Below, in pieces: positions 1 through 13,425 of a DNA stretch of 64,000 nt; position 1 is the stretch's first letter, and the number at the start of each line of letters is the position of its first letter. The stretch is from Actinomortierella ambigua. Its lineage: Eukaryota; Mortierellomycota; Mortierellomycetes; Mortierellales; Mortierellaceae. The translations under genes and the position numbers were made by a program. The notes below the pieces were generated by a model, which saw only the letters and a list, made by a program, of their open reading frames with translations, did no database searches and was not told the origin of the DNA. The stretch spans positions 1 to 64,000 of the forward strand of contig JAAAJB010000086.1 in assembly GCA_016098155.1 (NCBI GenBank), read 5' to 3'.

Positions 1-163
1 GGATCGGGAGATGTCGCCGCCTACCCGGGGTCGTCGCTCGCGCAGCCCTGGTGGTATGAACGCTGCAGGCTCGGGAGCACATGCCAATGGCGGTGGTGGA
101 TCGCGCTCGCGCTCGCCACGCCGCTCGATCTCGCCTCGTCCTCGCTCGATTACACCCCAGTAA
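1..163 (+). CDS. C-terminal end of an RS/SR-rich protein (5' partial)
   Basis: An open frame runs from base 2 to a TAA at 161-163 and gives about 53 residues. It is made of Ser-Arg dipeptides, RRSRSP and SPRR clusters and a Gly/Asn-rich spacer. Such RS tails are typical of SR splicing factors and other pre-mRNA-processing proteins, where SR kinases phosphorylate them and they mediate protein contacts in the nucleus. No RNA-binding domain lies inside the window, so the exact protein cannot be named. The region downstream (164-766) is pyrimidine-rich with no further coding signal. Confidence 0.6.
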   Translation, partial: DREMSPPTRGRRSRSPGGMNAAGSGAHANGGGGSRSRSPRRSISPRPRSITPQ

Positions 164-766
164 GAGGAGGGATGAAAGGTTGTCTGTGGGGGAGGAAGGC
201 CTTTGGAGGAAGGATGATGGTATGGGTATTGCCTTTATTTTCTTTTCTTTTCTTATTCTCTTGCTTTCCCTCACTTTCTCTCATCTCCGAGATTGACAGG
301 ACATGTGCAAACAAAAAAAAAATGGGAAAACGAAGGCTTTGAGGGGTTTGTCGACCATCTTCACCTGCGCCTCCTTCCACCCCTACTTTGTTTATTTTCG
401 TTCTTGATTCCTTTTTTCCCATGTCTCTCTTTTTTTTTCCTCCTTCAAATTCTCCTTCCGCGTTCATCGCACATCCATCCCTCCCCCTCCCTCCCTCCCC
501 CATCAGACTAGCATTGTATCGTATTCGGGATTGTGGAACCTATGGCTGGAAGAATAAAGAAGTTCACTCCAAGATTGATTTTGTATTGGCAAAAGGAATG
601 AGTAAAGACCTCTCAGTTTTTAGACACGTTGATGAAAAAGTCTGTATTCTACAATGGGACGTGTAAAAGAGTGAGGGCTAACAATGCAGTGGGGGGGATG
701 GGGTGGGGTGGGGGATGTCTATGATTTTTTCTTCGTTCAAATTTGTTTTTTCCTCTTGCAACCAAT

Positions 767-3159
<2,393 letters not shown>

Positions 3160-3511
3160 GATGAATGTGATGGGATGAAGAGAGAGGGTTGATTTGAACA
3201 AACGAGGAGAGGAGCAGGTGGTCTAAAAGTTTTTTTTTTTTTGAATCCCAACCGGACAAACTGGAGACATCCCCTCACTCTCCCACGGTGAGAGTGGAGT
3301 ACCCATTTTGCCCAATCACCATTTTTCGTCGACCTGATGACGTATTTCGACCAAATTGGATGTGACTTATGCTTGCAAGACCATGTTTTTGTGTTTGATA
3401 GAAACGCGCTGGCTCGGTGTGGTCTCCAAGCAGGACCAAACGCTCCCCTCCTTACACACACACAAACTCGCTCTGTGTCTCTCATCAACGCTGAACCGAC
3501 CCTCCGAGAAG
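3160..3511. promoter_or_regulatory. Shared divergent promoter of CBS and NUP93/NIC96
   Basis: These 352 bases separate the two start codons, which point away from each other. The spacer holds a CCAAT pentamer at 3312-3316 and a CRE-like TGACGTA at 3338-3344. It also has a T tract near 3230-3241 and a pyrimidine/CA-rich stretch just before the NUP93 ATG. CCAAT boxes are bound by HAP/NF-Y and TGACGTA by bZIP factors such as ATF/CREB. Whether either site is used here is inference. Confidence 0.4.
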
Positions 3512-6500
3512 ATGTCTACAGCATTGGCACAGCTCTCCCAGAGAGCCAAGCAGCTCACCAACCACATTGAGGGCTTGGACATGCCCCACATCCAGCGCGG
3601 CATTGATCAAATCGAATCCCAATCGCGCAAGCTGGCCGCCAAATCCACAAAGCCTGTCGATGGCGCTGACAACAAGGCGTATGTACCTGGCTCTGAACGT
3701 GCTCAATAAGCAAACACTACGACTTTAAGGGAATGGACAGCAGCTACACTCTCATATCCAATGTACCTGACTTTGGACGCGAAACCTTTTTATTTTACTT
3801 TCCATTACTAGTTTGCTCTTCTTGGCCAAGGGAGGCGTGGATACCACAGCCAGCAACAACCTGCTCAACACGATCAACCTCAAGTCGATCTTTGAGCCTT
3901 TGCACCCTGTCTATGAGACAGACACGGAGGTAAACTTGGTTGCATCCGACTGTTCTCATAAAAAACCATGGCTGTGTCCCTCTTTCCTTGCTTCGGTACT
4001 GATCAATGTTCACTGACACTTTGATCTACGCCCATCATCCTTCTTGATTTTAGGCGTACCTGAAGCATCAGCATGAGCACACTATCCTGAACACAATAGA
4101 GGAGAGCAGGCGCGAGGTATGGACATTCTATGATGACGACGCATTTAGGACAGCCACTTCGGGAAGATCATAGAGTTGTCGCGTGTTCACATTTCTAACA
4201 CTGGCAGGTTCTTTTTATGTCTTTTCTGGAATGATAGACTGTCCAGCACTTTGATAACAACTTTGAGACTGCATTGAACTACGACTGGGAGCGGACAAAG
4301 AAGCGCATCTTTGAGGAGCTTGGACATAGCGCCGAACGCGCAGACGACGCTGCCGTAGTGCCCAACTTGGCTCGCTCGACTGTCGGGGCCCCCCAAAGTG
4401 CTGCTGGAGCTGTAAGTGAACAGAAATGTGTTTCTCATTGATATCTTTCATTATAGGTTTTTTCTAAAAAAAAAAAAAAAAAAAAAAAAAATGCCACCAA
4501 AGCCCTGCCTGCTAATCAAATCGACCTCTATTTTTTTTTTCTTGCAACCTTTCACGTTTGTCGACACTGGTCATCCAGCCTTCGTTCCTGTCTGGATTCG
4601 GTCACGGTTCGGCCACTCTGGACAGCATTCTCTCCAAACTGCGACCCTACTACCGTGTTGTGTACAACCTGTGCGATGCTCGTCTCCAAGGAGCTGGTAT
4701 GGCGCTGCTGACTCAATTCAACGAGGCGGCCCAGATTGCCAGCAAGGAAGAGCCCCACCCCAAGATCCAGGAGAGCTGGGAGCTGTTGTCGGCGGTGCTG
4801 GGTGAGCAAGAGTTGCGCAACGGACGATTCCAGAGCCAGATCCTGAAGGAGCGCGTGTATGCCAAGGCGTATCTGATGTCGCCCTACAACAGTCTGCCAG
4901 CGGCACGTCTGCGCCAGCTGCTGATCAAGGGCTCGCTCGCGTTCCTGGAGAAGCAGTATATGAACGTGATTGAAAACTCGATTGCCGAAAACTCGGGTGA
5001 TGCCAACTTGGGAGGTGTGCCCTCGATTGCCAACACGGTGCGCGCCTTTGTGCACATCAAGTACGTCCGCTACGGCAACTGGACGCAGCCCAACCTGGAG
5101 GTGGCGGCAGGAGGTACGGCGCTGTGGGCGCAAATGTACTACATGATTCGGTCGGGTCATTCCAAGGAGGCATTGGAGTTTGCAAAGGAACAGGAAGCCC
5201 ACTTTTTGCCAGCGGACCGACAGTTTGTGACGTACCTGGGCGCGTACCTGCAGAGCGAGGACCATACGCTGCCCGTGCAGTTGCAGGATCGGATCATGAC
5301 GGATTATAACCAGCGTATCCGCTATGCTGCAGACACGATGGACCCTTACAAGCTGACGCTGTACAAGATTGTTGGCCGCTGTGAGCTGTCAAAGAAGACG
5401 ACGCCCGCGATTGCGGCCCTGGAGGACTATATCTGGCTGCAGCTGAGGCTTGTGCGCGAGAACCGACCCGAGACCCCACCCCAGGACCGATATGACCTGG
5501 CGGCATTCCAGGACTCGATCCTCAAGTTTGGGCCAGCGTACTTTAACCCCAAGAACAACAACCCTCTTCAGTACTTCCAAGTCCTTATTTTCTCGCAGCA
5601 GTTTGAGCGGGTAAGTTTTTCATAACTTTTTCTTTTTGAAAGACACTTTTTGTTGTTGTTGTTGTTTTGCCTGTAGCCCAGCGATTGACTTGTGGCCCTA
5701 CCCTCTCATTTTCTTTTTATTCTCCCCTCTACTAGGCTATCCACTACCTGTCGACATTCCGACCTTACATTGTGGAGGCAGTGCATATGGCAATTGCGTT
5801 GACGTACTATGGTCTTCTCCGTATCCCAGCGGTGCACCGAGTGTCGGACCCGAACGCGTTCTCGACGACGAAGTCGGCGGAGGACCCGAGCCGAGAGATT
5901 GGACACTTCAACTTTGCTCAGCTGATGCACTATGTGGCACGGATGCTGGCGGACCGGTACCCGACGGAGGCGCTGACGTATTTGTACCAGATCTGTCTGA
6001 ACACAGATCTGGCGGAGGCGCGCACGAACGAGGAGCAGACGCAGTTGTGCCATAGCTACATCCAGGATCTGATTTTGCATGCCAAGGACCATGCCACATT
6101 GTTGGGCACGACGACCAAGGGAGGTATCAAGGCACCCGGTGTGATGGAGAAGTACTTGAAGCTGATCAAGATTGAGAACAAGGATCAGTTTGTGAAGCAG
6201 ATCACGATCAAGGCCGCCGACCGGAGTCTGTCGGAGGGCCGTGTCGAGGATGCGATTGAGCTGTACAGCATTGCCGAGGAGTACAACATGGTGATGACGT
6301 TGTTGAACAAGCAGATGGCAGAGGCACTGTCGTCGAACCCGGGTCTGTATGCTCAGCTCAACATGACTACAGGAGGAGGAGCAGCAGCAGCCGCCGCAGG
6401 AGGGGCTGGGGACGCGATGGGCAACAACAGTCTTCTGGCGACGCGACGTCTGGCAAAGGAGTACATGAACGATTCGCAAATCAGTGCACGGATTTCGGAC

Positions 6501-7046
6501 AAGAACCTGGAGACATGCCGGACACTGTTGCAGCTGGTGAGCTTTATGGAGCAGTATGATCGTGGACGGTACGAGGCCGCACTGGCGGTGATTGAGCAGC
6601 TTGACTTTATTCCGTTGGAGGCAGACATGGCGCGGATTACAAAGAAGGTTGAGGAGTTTAAGAATCTGGACGAGTCGGTGGCGCGTAGCTTCCCCGAGAT
6701 TCTTGTCAAGACGATGGAGAGCATCTATCGTCTGTACACGGAGCTGAAGGAGTCGCGATATGATGAACCTGGTCGCCGTGAGGTAAATTTATATGTCGAC
6801 ACTTTTGTCTGGCTTGCGCTCTGTCACCTATCATTTTCTTGTTTTGTCTTTCTTTCAAAAGTGATCCTGCTTACTCATATTCCGTTCGTGCTCTCTCTCT
6901 CTCTTCGTCTCAAACTCCTACAGCTCATGTCCCTGCAGAAGCGTCGCGCCAGGACACTAATGATGTTTGCAGGCTCGATCAAGTTCCGCATGCCTGCGGA
7001 TACATATGCTCGCCTTAATCGCCTGGACGTTTTCATTGCAGCCTAA
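3512..7046 (+). CDS. NIC96: Nucleoporin Nup93/NIC96
   Basis: Scaffold nucleoporin of the inner ring of the nuclear pore complex. Seven exons (3512-3678, 3812-3929, 4054-4116, 4238-4411, 4579-5610, 5736-6782, 6924-7046) keep frame and encode 907 aa, against roughly 820-840 in yeast and animals. The N-terminal 95 residues contain short helices with heptad character, the usual binding site for the Nup62/Nsp1 complex, and the family-like segment AKGGVDTTASNNLLNTINLK. An alpha-helical solenoid follows, with FGHGSATLDSIL, YVRYGNW, GCELSKK-like and IALTYYGLLR segments. An Ala/Gly-rich insertion sits near 6370-6410. The 4467-4490 intron region is a pure A tract. Recognition rests on family sequence pattern. 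Confidence 0.9.
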
Positions 7047-7285
7047 GCTAAAGCGGACAAACAGCAGTAGCATCACTTTTGTAGCGTGAGAGGTGAAGAT
7101 AGATAACACTTGGAAGAAAAATATGAGATGGCATTATTCGCCGATGTCAGCGCTTTTTGTCACCTCGCTGAGGAGGTTGTGACTGTTTGCTCGCCACCCC
7201 CTGATGCCTGCGCATCTTTCCCACTTCTTCATCAGATCACTTTGAATTGTTCGCTGTTCCATACACCTCCACACAGCAGAACACC

Positions 7286-7918
7286 ATGAGCGTCGCATCC
7301 AAGCTCGGAGAATACAACCTCAAGTACCAGATCACCCTTGGACTGTACATGCTGGAGCCTTGGGAGAGGGCTGTCTTCAGTAAGTTGCACAGCCATATGG
7401 AAGACGACCATGTTGTACTTTCCTCCTCAACCTCATCGCCCGTTGTAACTTCGGCAGTATAAATAGCCGAAGGAGAGAGCACAAGAAGAACAAAGAAGGG
7501 AGGATGAGTGTGATGAAAGCGACACATTGTTAGCATGTAGTCATCCTACAACACCCATGGAGCTTCTCCATCTCTTGTCAGAAAAAGACGGAATGCAGGA
7601 ATGGTGATGGGAGAGGAGAAACCCGCAAAGCGTCTCCACGTGCTCCAGGAAAGGGTCTGCAAGAGCTTGTGTCGGTCCTGTTATAGAGCCTTTGAGCAGG
7701 CGAGCACACTTTGTCGACAGGCGTGGGGTCTACTTCCCCACTGGCTTTTTTTTTTCTTCATCTTCTTCCTCTTCTTTCTTTGCTCTTTAAAGGCTTTGCT
7801 AACGGAAAAAACGAACATTCTTAAACTTTTTTTCTCCTCCGTAGACTCGGTCATGCTCCTGGGCTTCCTGCTGACAACGTATGCGACTTACAACTATTGC
7901 TCATCATTCCTGTTATAA
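7286..7918 (+). CDS. Small subunit of serine palmitoyltransferase (ssSPT type)
   Basis: Two exons (7286-7379 and 7845-7918, split after base 1 of a codon) encode only 55 aa. The segment ITLGLYMLEPWERAVFNS closely follows the ssSPTa/b signature YMLEPWERTVFNSM, and a hydrophobic helix GFLLTTYATYNY comes after it. Members of this family are single-pass ER proteins that bind the SPTLC1/SPTLC2 dimer, raise its activity and help set acyl-CoA preference at the first step of sphingolipid synthesis. The gene is easy to miss because the 465-nt intron exceeds the coding length. It lies 239 bases downstream of NUP93 on the same strand. A sphingosine kinase is present further along the window. Confidence 0.88.
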
Positions 7919-10381
7919 AGGGACAAAGGAGCCATCCTAAAAGATTCTTTGACGCTACAGTCGGACCCAAAAGCATGTGGCGTGGACGCGCTACCTCCTC
8001 CCAGCTTGCCTTTGTCTTTCAAAAACCCCCATTCGTTCGTACATTTTACTATCACTTAATTCTATATAATATCAACCAATCCAAAACTATTATCTTTGTG
8101 GTGGATCACAATGAGGATGGTCTTGATACTGGAAAGCAATTTAGAAGGAGGCGGGGAAGAGGGATCTATTGCACGCCATGGTTATATGGCCCCTGTTTGT
8201 TGATTTCTCCGCGAAGACTTCCAGAGATGATGAAGTTGATATCAGTGATATCACGTACCTTTGGGCAGCCTTTGTGTGGCGACTGGTGCAACGCAAGGCA
8301 CAACCATTTCGGCTTTACGCCATCATTGACAACAATCTCAATGTACACACAGGATGTTGCAAAAGGCTGATCAAAGAAATAGCAGTGATATGGTTGCCTC
8401 AGGCACCCTGCTAGACCCACAGACTTGGATTTTTTTTTAGGGATGGAGGGGGGATGGAGGGATGGTGATCCACCAAGGCTCCCCAACACCGATATTCTTG
8501 GTTGCAAGACATTTCGTCACCATGCACCGCAACTTTTTTTGCGTGGCAGCTGGAACTCGAGTGGGAGGGGAGAGTAATTAGCGCAACTGAAAAGGGATGC
8601 CGTAAAAAAACCGCCGTCCCTCCCTCCTTCCTAATAGAAAACCATCGGGGGGACCTTGAGAGGGAGAATATGAAGGAAAAATTGGCGTTTTGCTCCTTCG
8701 CTTGGCGAAATTGATTCTTTTGCTGAGAACTGCAGCCCAGCCCTGATGTCCTTTCTCGTCGGTCACACAACCACACAACAATCCATTGGCTTGAGAAAAT
8801 GATGATCCGCGGCCGCCATCAACATAACCATCATTGTCTCAGTGCCCGGACGCGTTTGAAGAGGACAAGGCTCGACAAAAAAAAATCCTTGGAATCAGGG
8901 CATTCACGAGCAAGGGGCAAGACGCGTGCGATGAGGTGGTACTGAAAGCACTGTATGACAGGGTGGAGGAAGAAGAAGATGGGGACTGCATGAGCATTTT
9001 AGGACACGATCTCTAGGACTCAGAACAACACCAATGGGTATGATAGAAAGGTGGGTGAAGACTTCACTGCTAGGTGCGATCCCCGTGGAGGTTGTCGTGA
9101 CGAGGGAAAACCAAACACCCGTGGTTGTGATGCGGGAGCCATCGCTGCCCTGGCCGCAAACAGCCCTATCCCGCTGCAATCATTTCGTGAAACTATCGAA
9201 TCCATTTCTTTCTCTCTCTACCGATGATGCGAGGCAATGAATAGTAAGGCAAATCGTCATGGGAATCTCAGATGCAATGGCTGTTTTTGTTCTTGAAACA
9301 CCCGTTCGGATTATTTATCTTCGTGTTTCGTGGATAGGGGGCGAGGAGGAGGGTTAGTGTGATAAGAGGCGTGAAGGAATGGTTGTCAGAACGATGCAAT
9401 CCCCCTCTTGACCTCGGGAATGATCATGTCATCATCCAGCCCAATCATTCCAGCTGCGTGCTGTACGACAGTCTTTGTGTTCTCACACGACAAATGTTGA
9501 CGCGCACCATACAGCCGATGTCCGCGGGATGCTCGGTTAGTTTTACCGTGTTCGCTTCGCTGGAATGACTATCATGGCAGACACTTGATTCCTTTATCGT
9601 GATTGATAGGACCAAGGGGGAGCAGACCGTTGGGTGTTGATGATAAAAGGAGCGAGGCACTAAAAAAAATGTACAACGCGTTGTCCTCCCTCAAGTCGTG
9701 AAAAAAAACGGTTGTCAAAGAGTTCGGACAGTTGGAGGGCCGACTGCTGACACTGTACTTTCACGAGGATACTTTTCCGCCGAAGGGCGGGGGGGGGGCA
9801 AGCTGGGAAACAGCAGAAGATCAATTACGGAATGGGGCGGAGCGAGAGTCTGTCTATCAAGTTCAAACACCTTTCTTGAGCTACTCAGTTACTCTCTCTT
9901 CTGGCTACCATGCACTCACCCACACGCGCAATGCATACAATGCGTCCTACTTTTTGTCCACGAAAAAGGACCATGATCGCGCTCTCACTTTCCCTCTCTT
10001 CACGGAGGAAAAGGAATAAGGGGGAGAAAACAGGGTTCACACACACTATTTCGTTGATGAACCACACAGGACAGTAGCAGGAAACAGGCTCTCAGACTTA
10101 TCTCCCATCTGTTCTAGGGCAACAGTGTTCCCAAACAAAAACAAAAAAAAATGGACATGGGCTTGGACCGTCAATTTTTCATGAGAGCCTTTGGGAGATG
10201 CAATGCGAGAGGGGTGCTGGACAACGAGGGAGAGATTGAGCCAGCGTCATCTCTCTCTCTCTCTCATGCTCTCTCGCTCTCCGCTCCGTTATTTTGCATC
10301 CACTCTGTCCGTTGTGTTTTTCTTCTTCTTTTTCTTCTCTCTTCACCTCTCCTCCACCCCCCCTCCCCATCCCTCCTCACC
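7919..10381. other. Intergenic stretch with no supported gene
   Basis: About 2.46 kb between the ssSPT gene and the bestrophin gene. Only short, mutually overlapping frames are present, and none shows splice-compatible family motifs. The first ~130 bases are probably 3' UTR. The last ~300 bases become pyrimidine-rich with CTCTCT runs (10253-10380), as expected of a fungal promoter and 5' leader. No tRNA-like fold was noticed by eye. Confidence 0.5.
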
Positions 10382-12410
10382 ATGTCGACCTACTTCCGTA
10401 GACCTCAGGAGTACTATCGCCGGACGCAGTGGACTTATCCAGGCAAGTGCAGCTCTGCCCTCCCCATGTTTTTTTCTCCCTCTTCATTACCCCCTCCCCC
10501 CCCCTCCCTTCAACGGTCAGGACATTGTTGATGAGACATGATTTTTTTTACAGGAACAGTCCTCACCACGCTAGTGGAGGCCATCACCGCGTTCGCTGTG
10601 CATGCTAACAGCACTACGCTACCTCTGGAAGAACGTCAACGAGTCGCAGGGCGAAAACGGATTGAGCTCAATCGTCCCCGAGCCAGAGGACCGTGATGGT
10701 GGACGAGGCGCAAGACACTGATCACGACGACACTTTGCAGACGGGGTGTGAGAAAGGAGACAAATGAAAGGATTGCGCCCTCTCGTACTCGCGTGCTCTG
10801 CCTCCCCCCCCCTCCCGCCGCCTTCTCTCTCATGAACCACCCCCCATCGTTTTTGCAGCTCCAGTTTCAACTAAATGGCCTTCATGTTTATCCCTCTGCT
10901 TGTACTTAGACACCCTCCGCCTCCGAGGATCGGTTATTCCTATTATTCTGACGGACTGTGCCATTGTCACCACCTTTTCGGCAATCGTTTGGTATGTCGA
11001 TACCTACTATGAGATTAACCTCAAGTGGCCTCCTGTTATTGGTAAGTGGGCAGAAACCCTCGTTTGCTTGTTGTATGGGCGGGGGTTGGCCATTTTTTTT
11101 TCGCTGCTTGCTTATGCAATGAGTGGGGGATTGCTCTCCGCAAACCCTCTCCCTCAAAAGGGCCTAGTACAGTGCTAAGAGGGGGGTGTGTGTATGTGTG
11201 TTTGTGGGAAGTTTGTGTTGCGGGTCAAAGACAGACAGGGCTCTCTTAGCCAACCTGGGAGGATATGTCAAAAAAAAAAATACTCACACAATGGTACCCA
11301 ATTTCCCCTTCCTCTCCCTTCCTGCCCTTCCTTTCTACATCACCATTATTATTTTTTTTTGTCTTAGCCTCTTCTCTGGGTGTGGTGATCGGTTTGATTC
11401 TTGCTTTCCGTACCAACACGGCCTATGACCGTTTCTGGGAGGGCCGCAAGCTGTGGTCGAACATGGATATCCAGATCCGCAACTTTTCGCGCCAGATCTG
11501 GGCCGGTATGAAGGAGACCCGCCATACGCCCACTGGTGAGATTGCCCCCGCCACCCCCCCTGCTGCCGGCAATGGTTCGGCCTCGTCGTCGTCGCGCTCC
11601 CATGGTCTGTTTGGCCGTAGCGCGGATGGTAAGGACACGAAGGACAACAAGGCAGCTACCCCAGCTGCTGCAGCTGGGCCTGCGACAAAGTCCAACTCGT
11701 TGGCGACGCTGGGCCCTCATGCGGACGACCACGAGAAGGTGTTGGTGATCAACCTGGCGCTGGCGTATGCCGTTGCGGTGAAGCACCATCTGCGTCAAGA
11801 GTTTGGTGTGCGTTATTACGATCTGGAATACCTGCTGCCTCCCGGTTTTGTGCCCTGCGCTGCCACGGACCATGTGGAGATCAAGGTGAAGCATGACAAG
11901 GCTCTGGGTGATCGGTACCGCCACTACAACCAGGAGCCCTGGATGATCCGGTCGGGCAACTCGGAGGGTCAGATCTCGCTGCCGCTGGAGATTGCCTATG
12001 CGTTGACGCAGTGGGTGCTGGCCGAGAACCGTGCCAGCCGTCTGGAGGGCCCCGTGGTCGGTAACCTGATGAGCTCGATCAACAGCATGGTGGACGTCTT
12101 TACCAACATGGAGCGCATTGTGTTTACGCCTATTCCGTTGGCGTACTCGATCCATTTGCGCCAGGTCGTTTACTTGTACTGCCTGGCTCTGCCCTTTGGT
12201 TTCTTGGCCTCGGTCGGCCTCGGCACGATCCCCCTGATGGCCCTGGTCGCTTTCACGCTGTTCGGTATCGAGGGTATTGGTCGCGAGATTGAGAACCCCT
12301 TCGGCAAGGATGCCAACGATCTGCACATGGATGAGTTCTGCCAGGACCTGAAGCGTGAGCTCAGCTACATTGTCAACCTCTCTGGCCCTGCCCCTGGCTC
12401 CCACCATTAA
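10382..12410 (+). CDS. Bestrophin/UPF0187-family anion channel
   Basis: Predicted membrane chloride/anion channel of the bestrophin-like RFP-TM family. Exons 10382-10442, 10910-11041 and 11368-12410 give 411 aa. Family features are LRLRGSVIPIIL at the first helix, RTNTAYDRFWEGRKLW, RLEGPVVGNLMSSINSMVD, IPLAYSIHLRQVVYLYCLALP and FGIEGIGREIENPFG. A low-complexity Ser/Ala/Pro/Thr insertion (encoded about 11530-11720) lies in the cytosolic part. The first intron uses a GC donor (AG|GCAAGT). Exon 1 leaves a single G that joins AC of exon 2 to make Asp, giving WTYPDTLRLRG. The physiological role in fungi is largely unknown. Confidence 0.88.
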
Positions 12411-12455
12411 GAGTGAGTGAGAGAGTGAGTGAGAGAAAGTAGTTTATGATAGTAC

Positions 12456-12461
12456 AATAAA
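12456..12461 (+). terminator. AATAAA polyadenylation signal of the bestrophin gene
   Basis: A canonical AATAAA begins 46 bases after the TAA stop and lies in a GA-repeat 3' UTR. The spacing matches the signals seen after the chromodomain and sphingosine kinase genes. Confidence 0.5.
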
Positions 12462-13425
12462 TCCCTCCATGGGTGACTCCTTGCCTCGAAGGGATCCTTT
12501 TTTTTTTACTCTTTGTTCGGCCCAGCCCGATGCCACACTGTGCGTTACCCCTGGCCTGGGGTCGAAGAACCAGGCCGAGTCTGTTCAGCCACCCAAAAAG
12601 TACTTTGGCTGACAGTGAGCGATATCTGTGATATCTGAGGCCAAAAAGATGAATAATTGTATGTACGCTAATTTGTCTGTCAGGTGTTTTACGTACACCA
12701 CTCTTGCTGTAGTCTGTAGGCGCTCAAAAACTACGCATTTCCTTTTCCCCTGGATCGACGCCTCTCATCCTTGTCCACCCTTCGCCGTGCTCATCCGGCC
12801 CATCCACATATCCACCTTATCTCCATCGCCACCGCACTCCCCCCACACGGTCGAGACATTCCATCCTTCCTCTTCAAATTCTCATGAGCTGCTAGGTCAT
12901 ACCCACACGCATCACGCTCATCCCCTCCCTACCTGCTGCAACCACTACACTGCAGCCCACTCTCTTCCTATTTCCTACCAAGACAGGCACAAGAACAACG
13001 TTGCGACCCAACCATTGACCTCTATCCCACCAGCAACAGAGGAAAAATCACGCCGCCTTTGTGTCCTGTAGTTGCTTACGACCTTGTGCATCGGAGGAAA
13101 AAAAATTGCCACTGCCCAGCTTTCGTGTTTGTGATATTCAACGGTCCTTTGAAGGGGGTAAGGAAAGGGGAAAGGAAAGAGGCTCCCAATTCGCCTTGAG
13201 GAGGAAGAAAAAAACGTGCTGGGTAACTACGATATCCAGAAAGTACTGGTGAATCTTCTTTTTTTTTTCCTAATCTCATATTTCGCACTCTTTTCTCTCA
13301 ATGGCTCGTTTTATAGAACAGGAGAAAACTCTTCGACAATCCACTGTGGGCATCCCAACCTTTATTTTTTCAGTAAAACTCTGTAGAGTCAAACAAGTGG
13401 GGCAAGGGAATCACCCTCAGGAACG
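12462..13425. other. Intergenic region and putative promoter of the chromodomain gene
   Basis: Nearly 1 kb with no convincing coding frame. It contains T and A tracts, a C/A-rich segment (12760-12930), and the 5' leader just before the ATG at 13426. Nothing else was recognised. Confidence 0.45.

Noticed and set aside
4552..6479. Long minus-strand frames of 237 and 257 codons
   Set aside because: They are shadows of the Nup93 exons, whose plus-strand frame joins through consensus splice sites.
11364..12407. A 347-codon minus-strand frame
   Set aside because: Antisense of the bestrophin exon 3, which carries clear family motifs. The antisense frame shows Arg/Gln/Leu-rich shadow composition.
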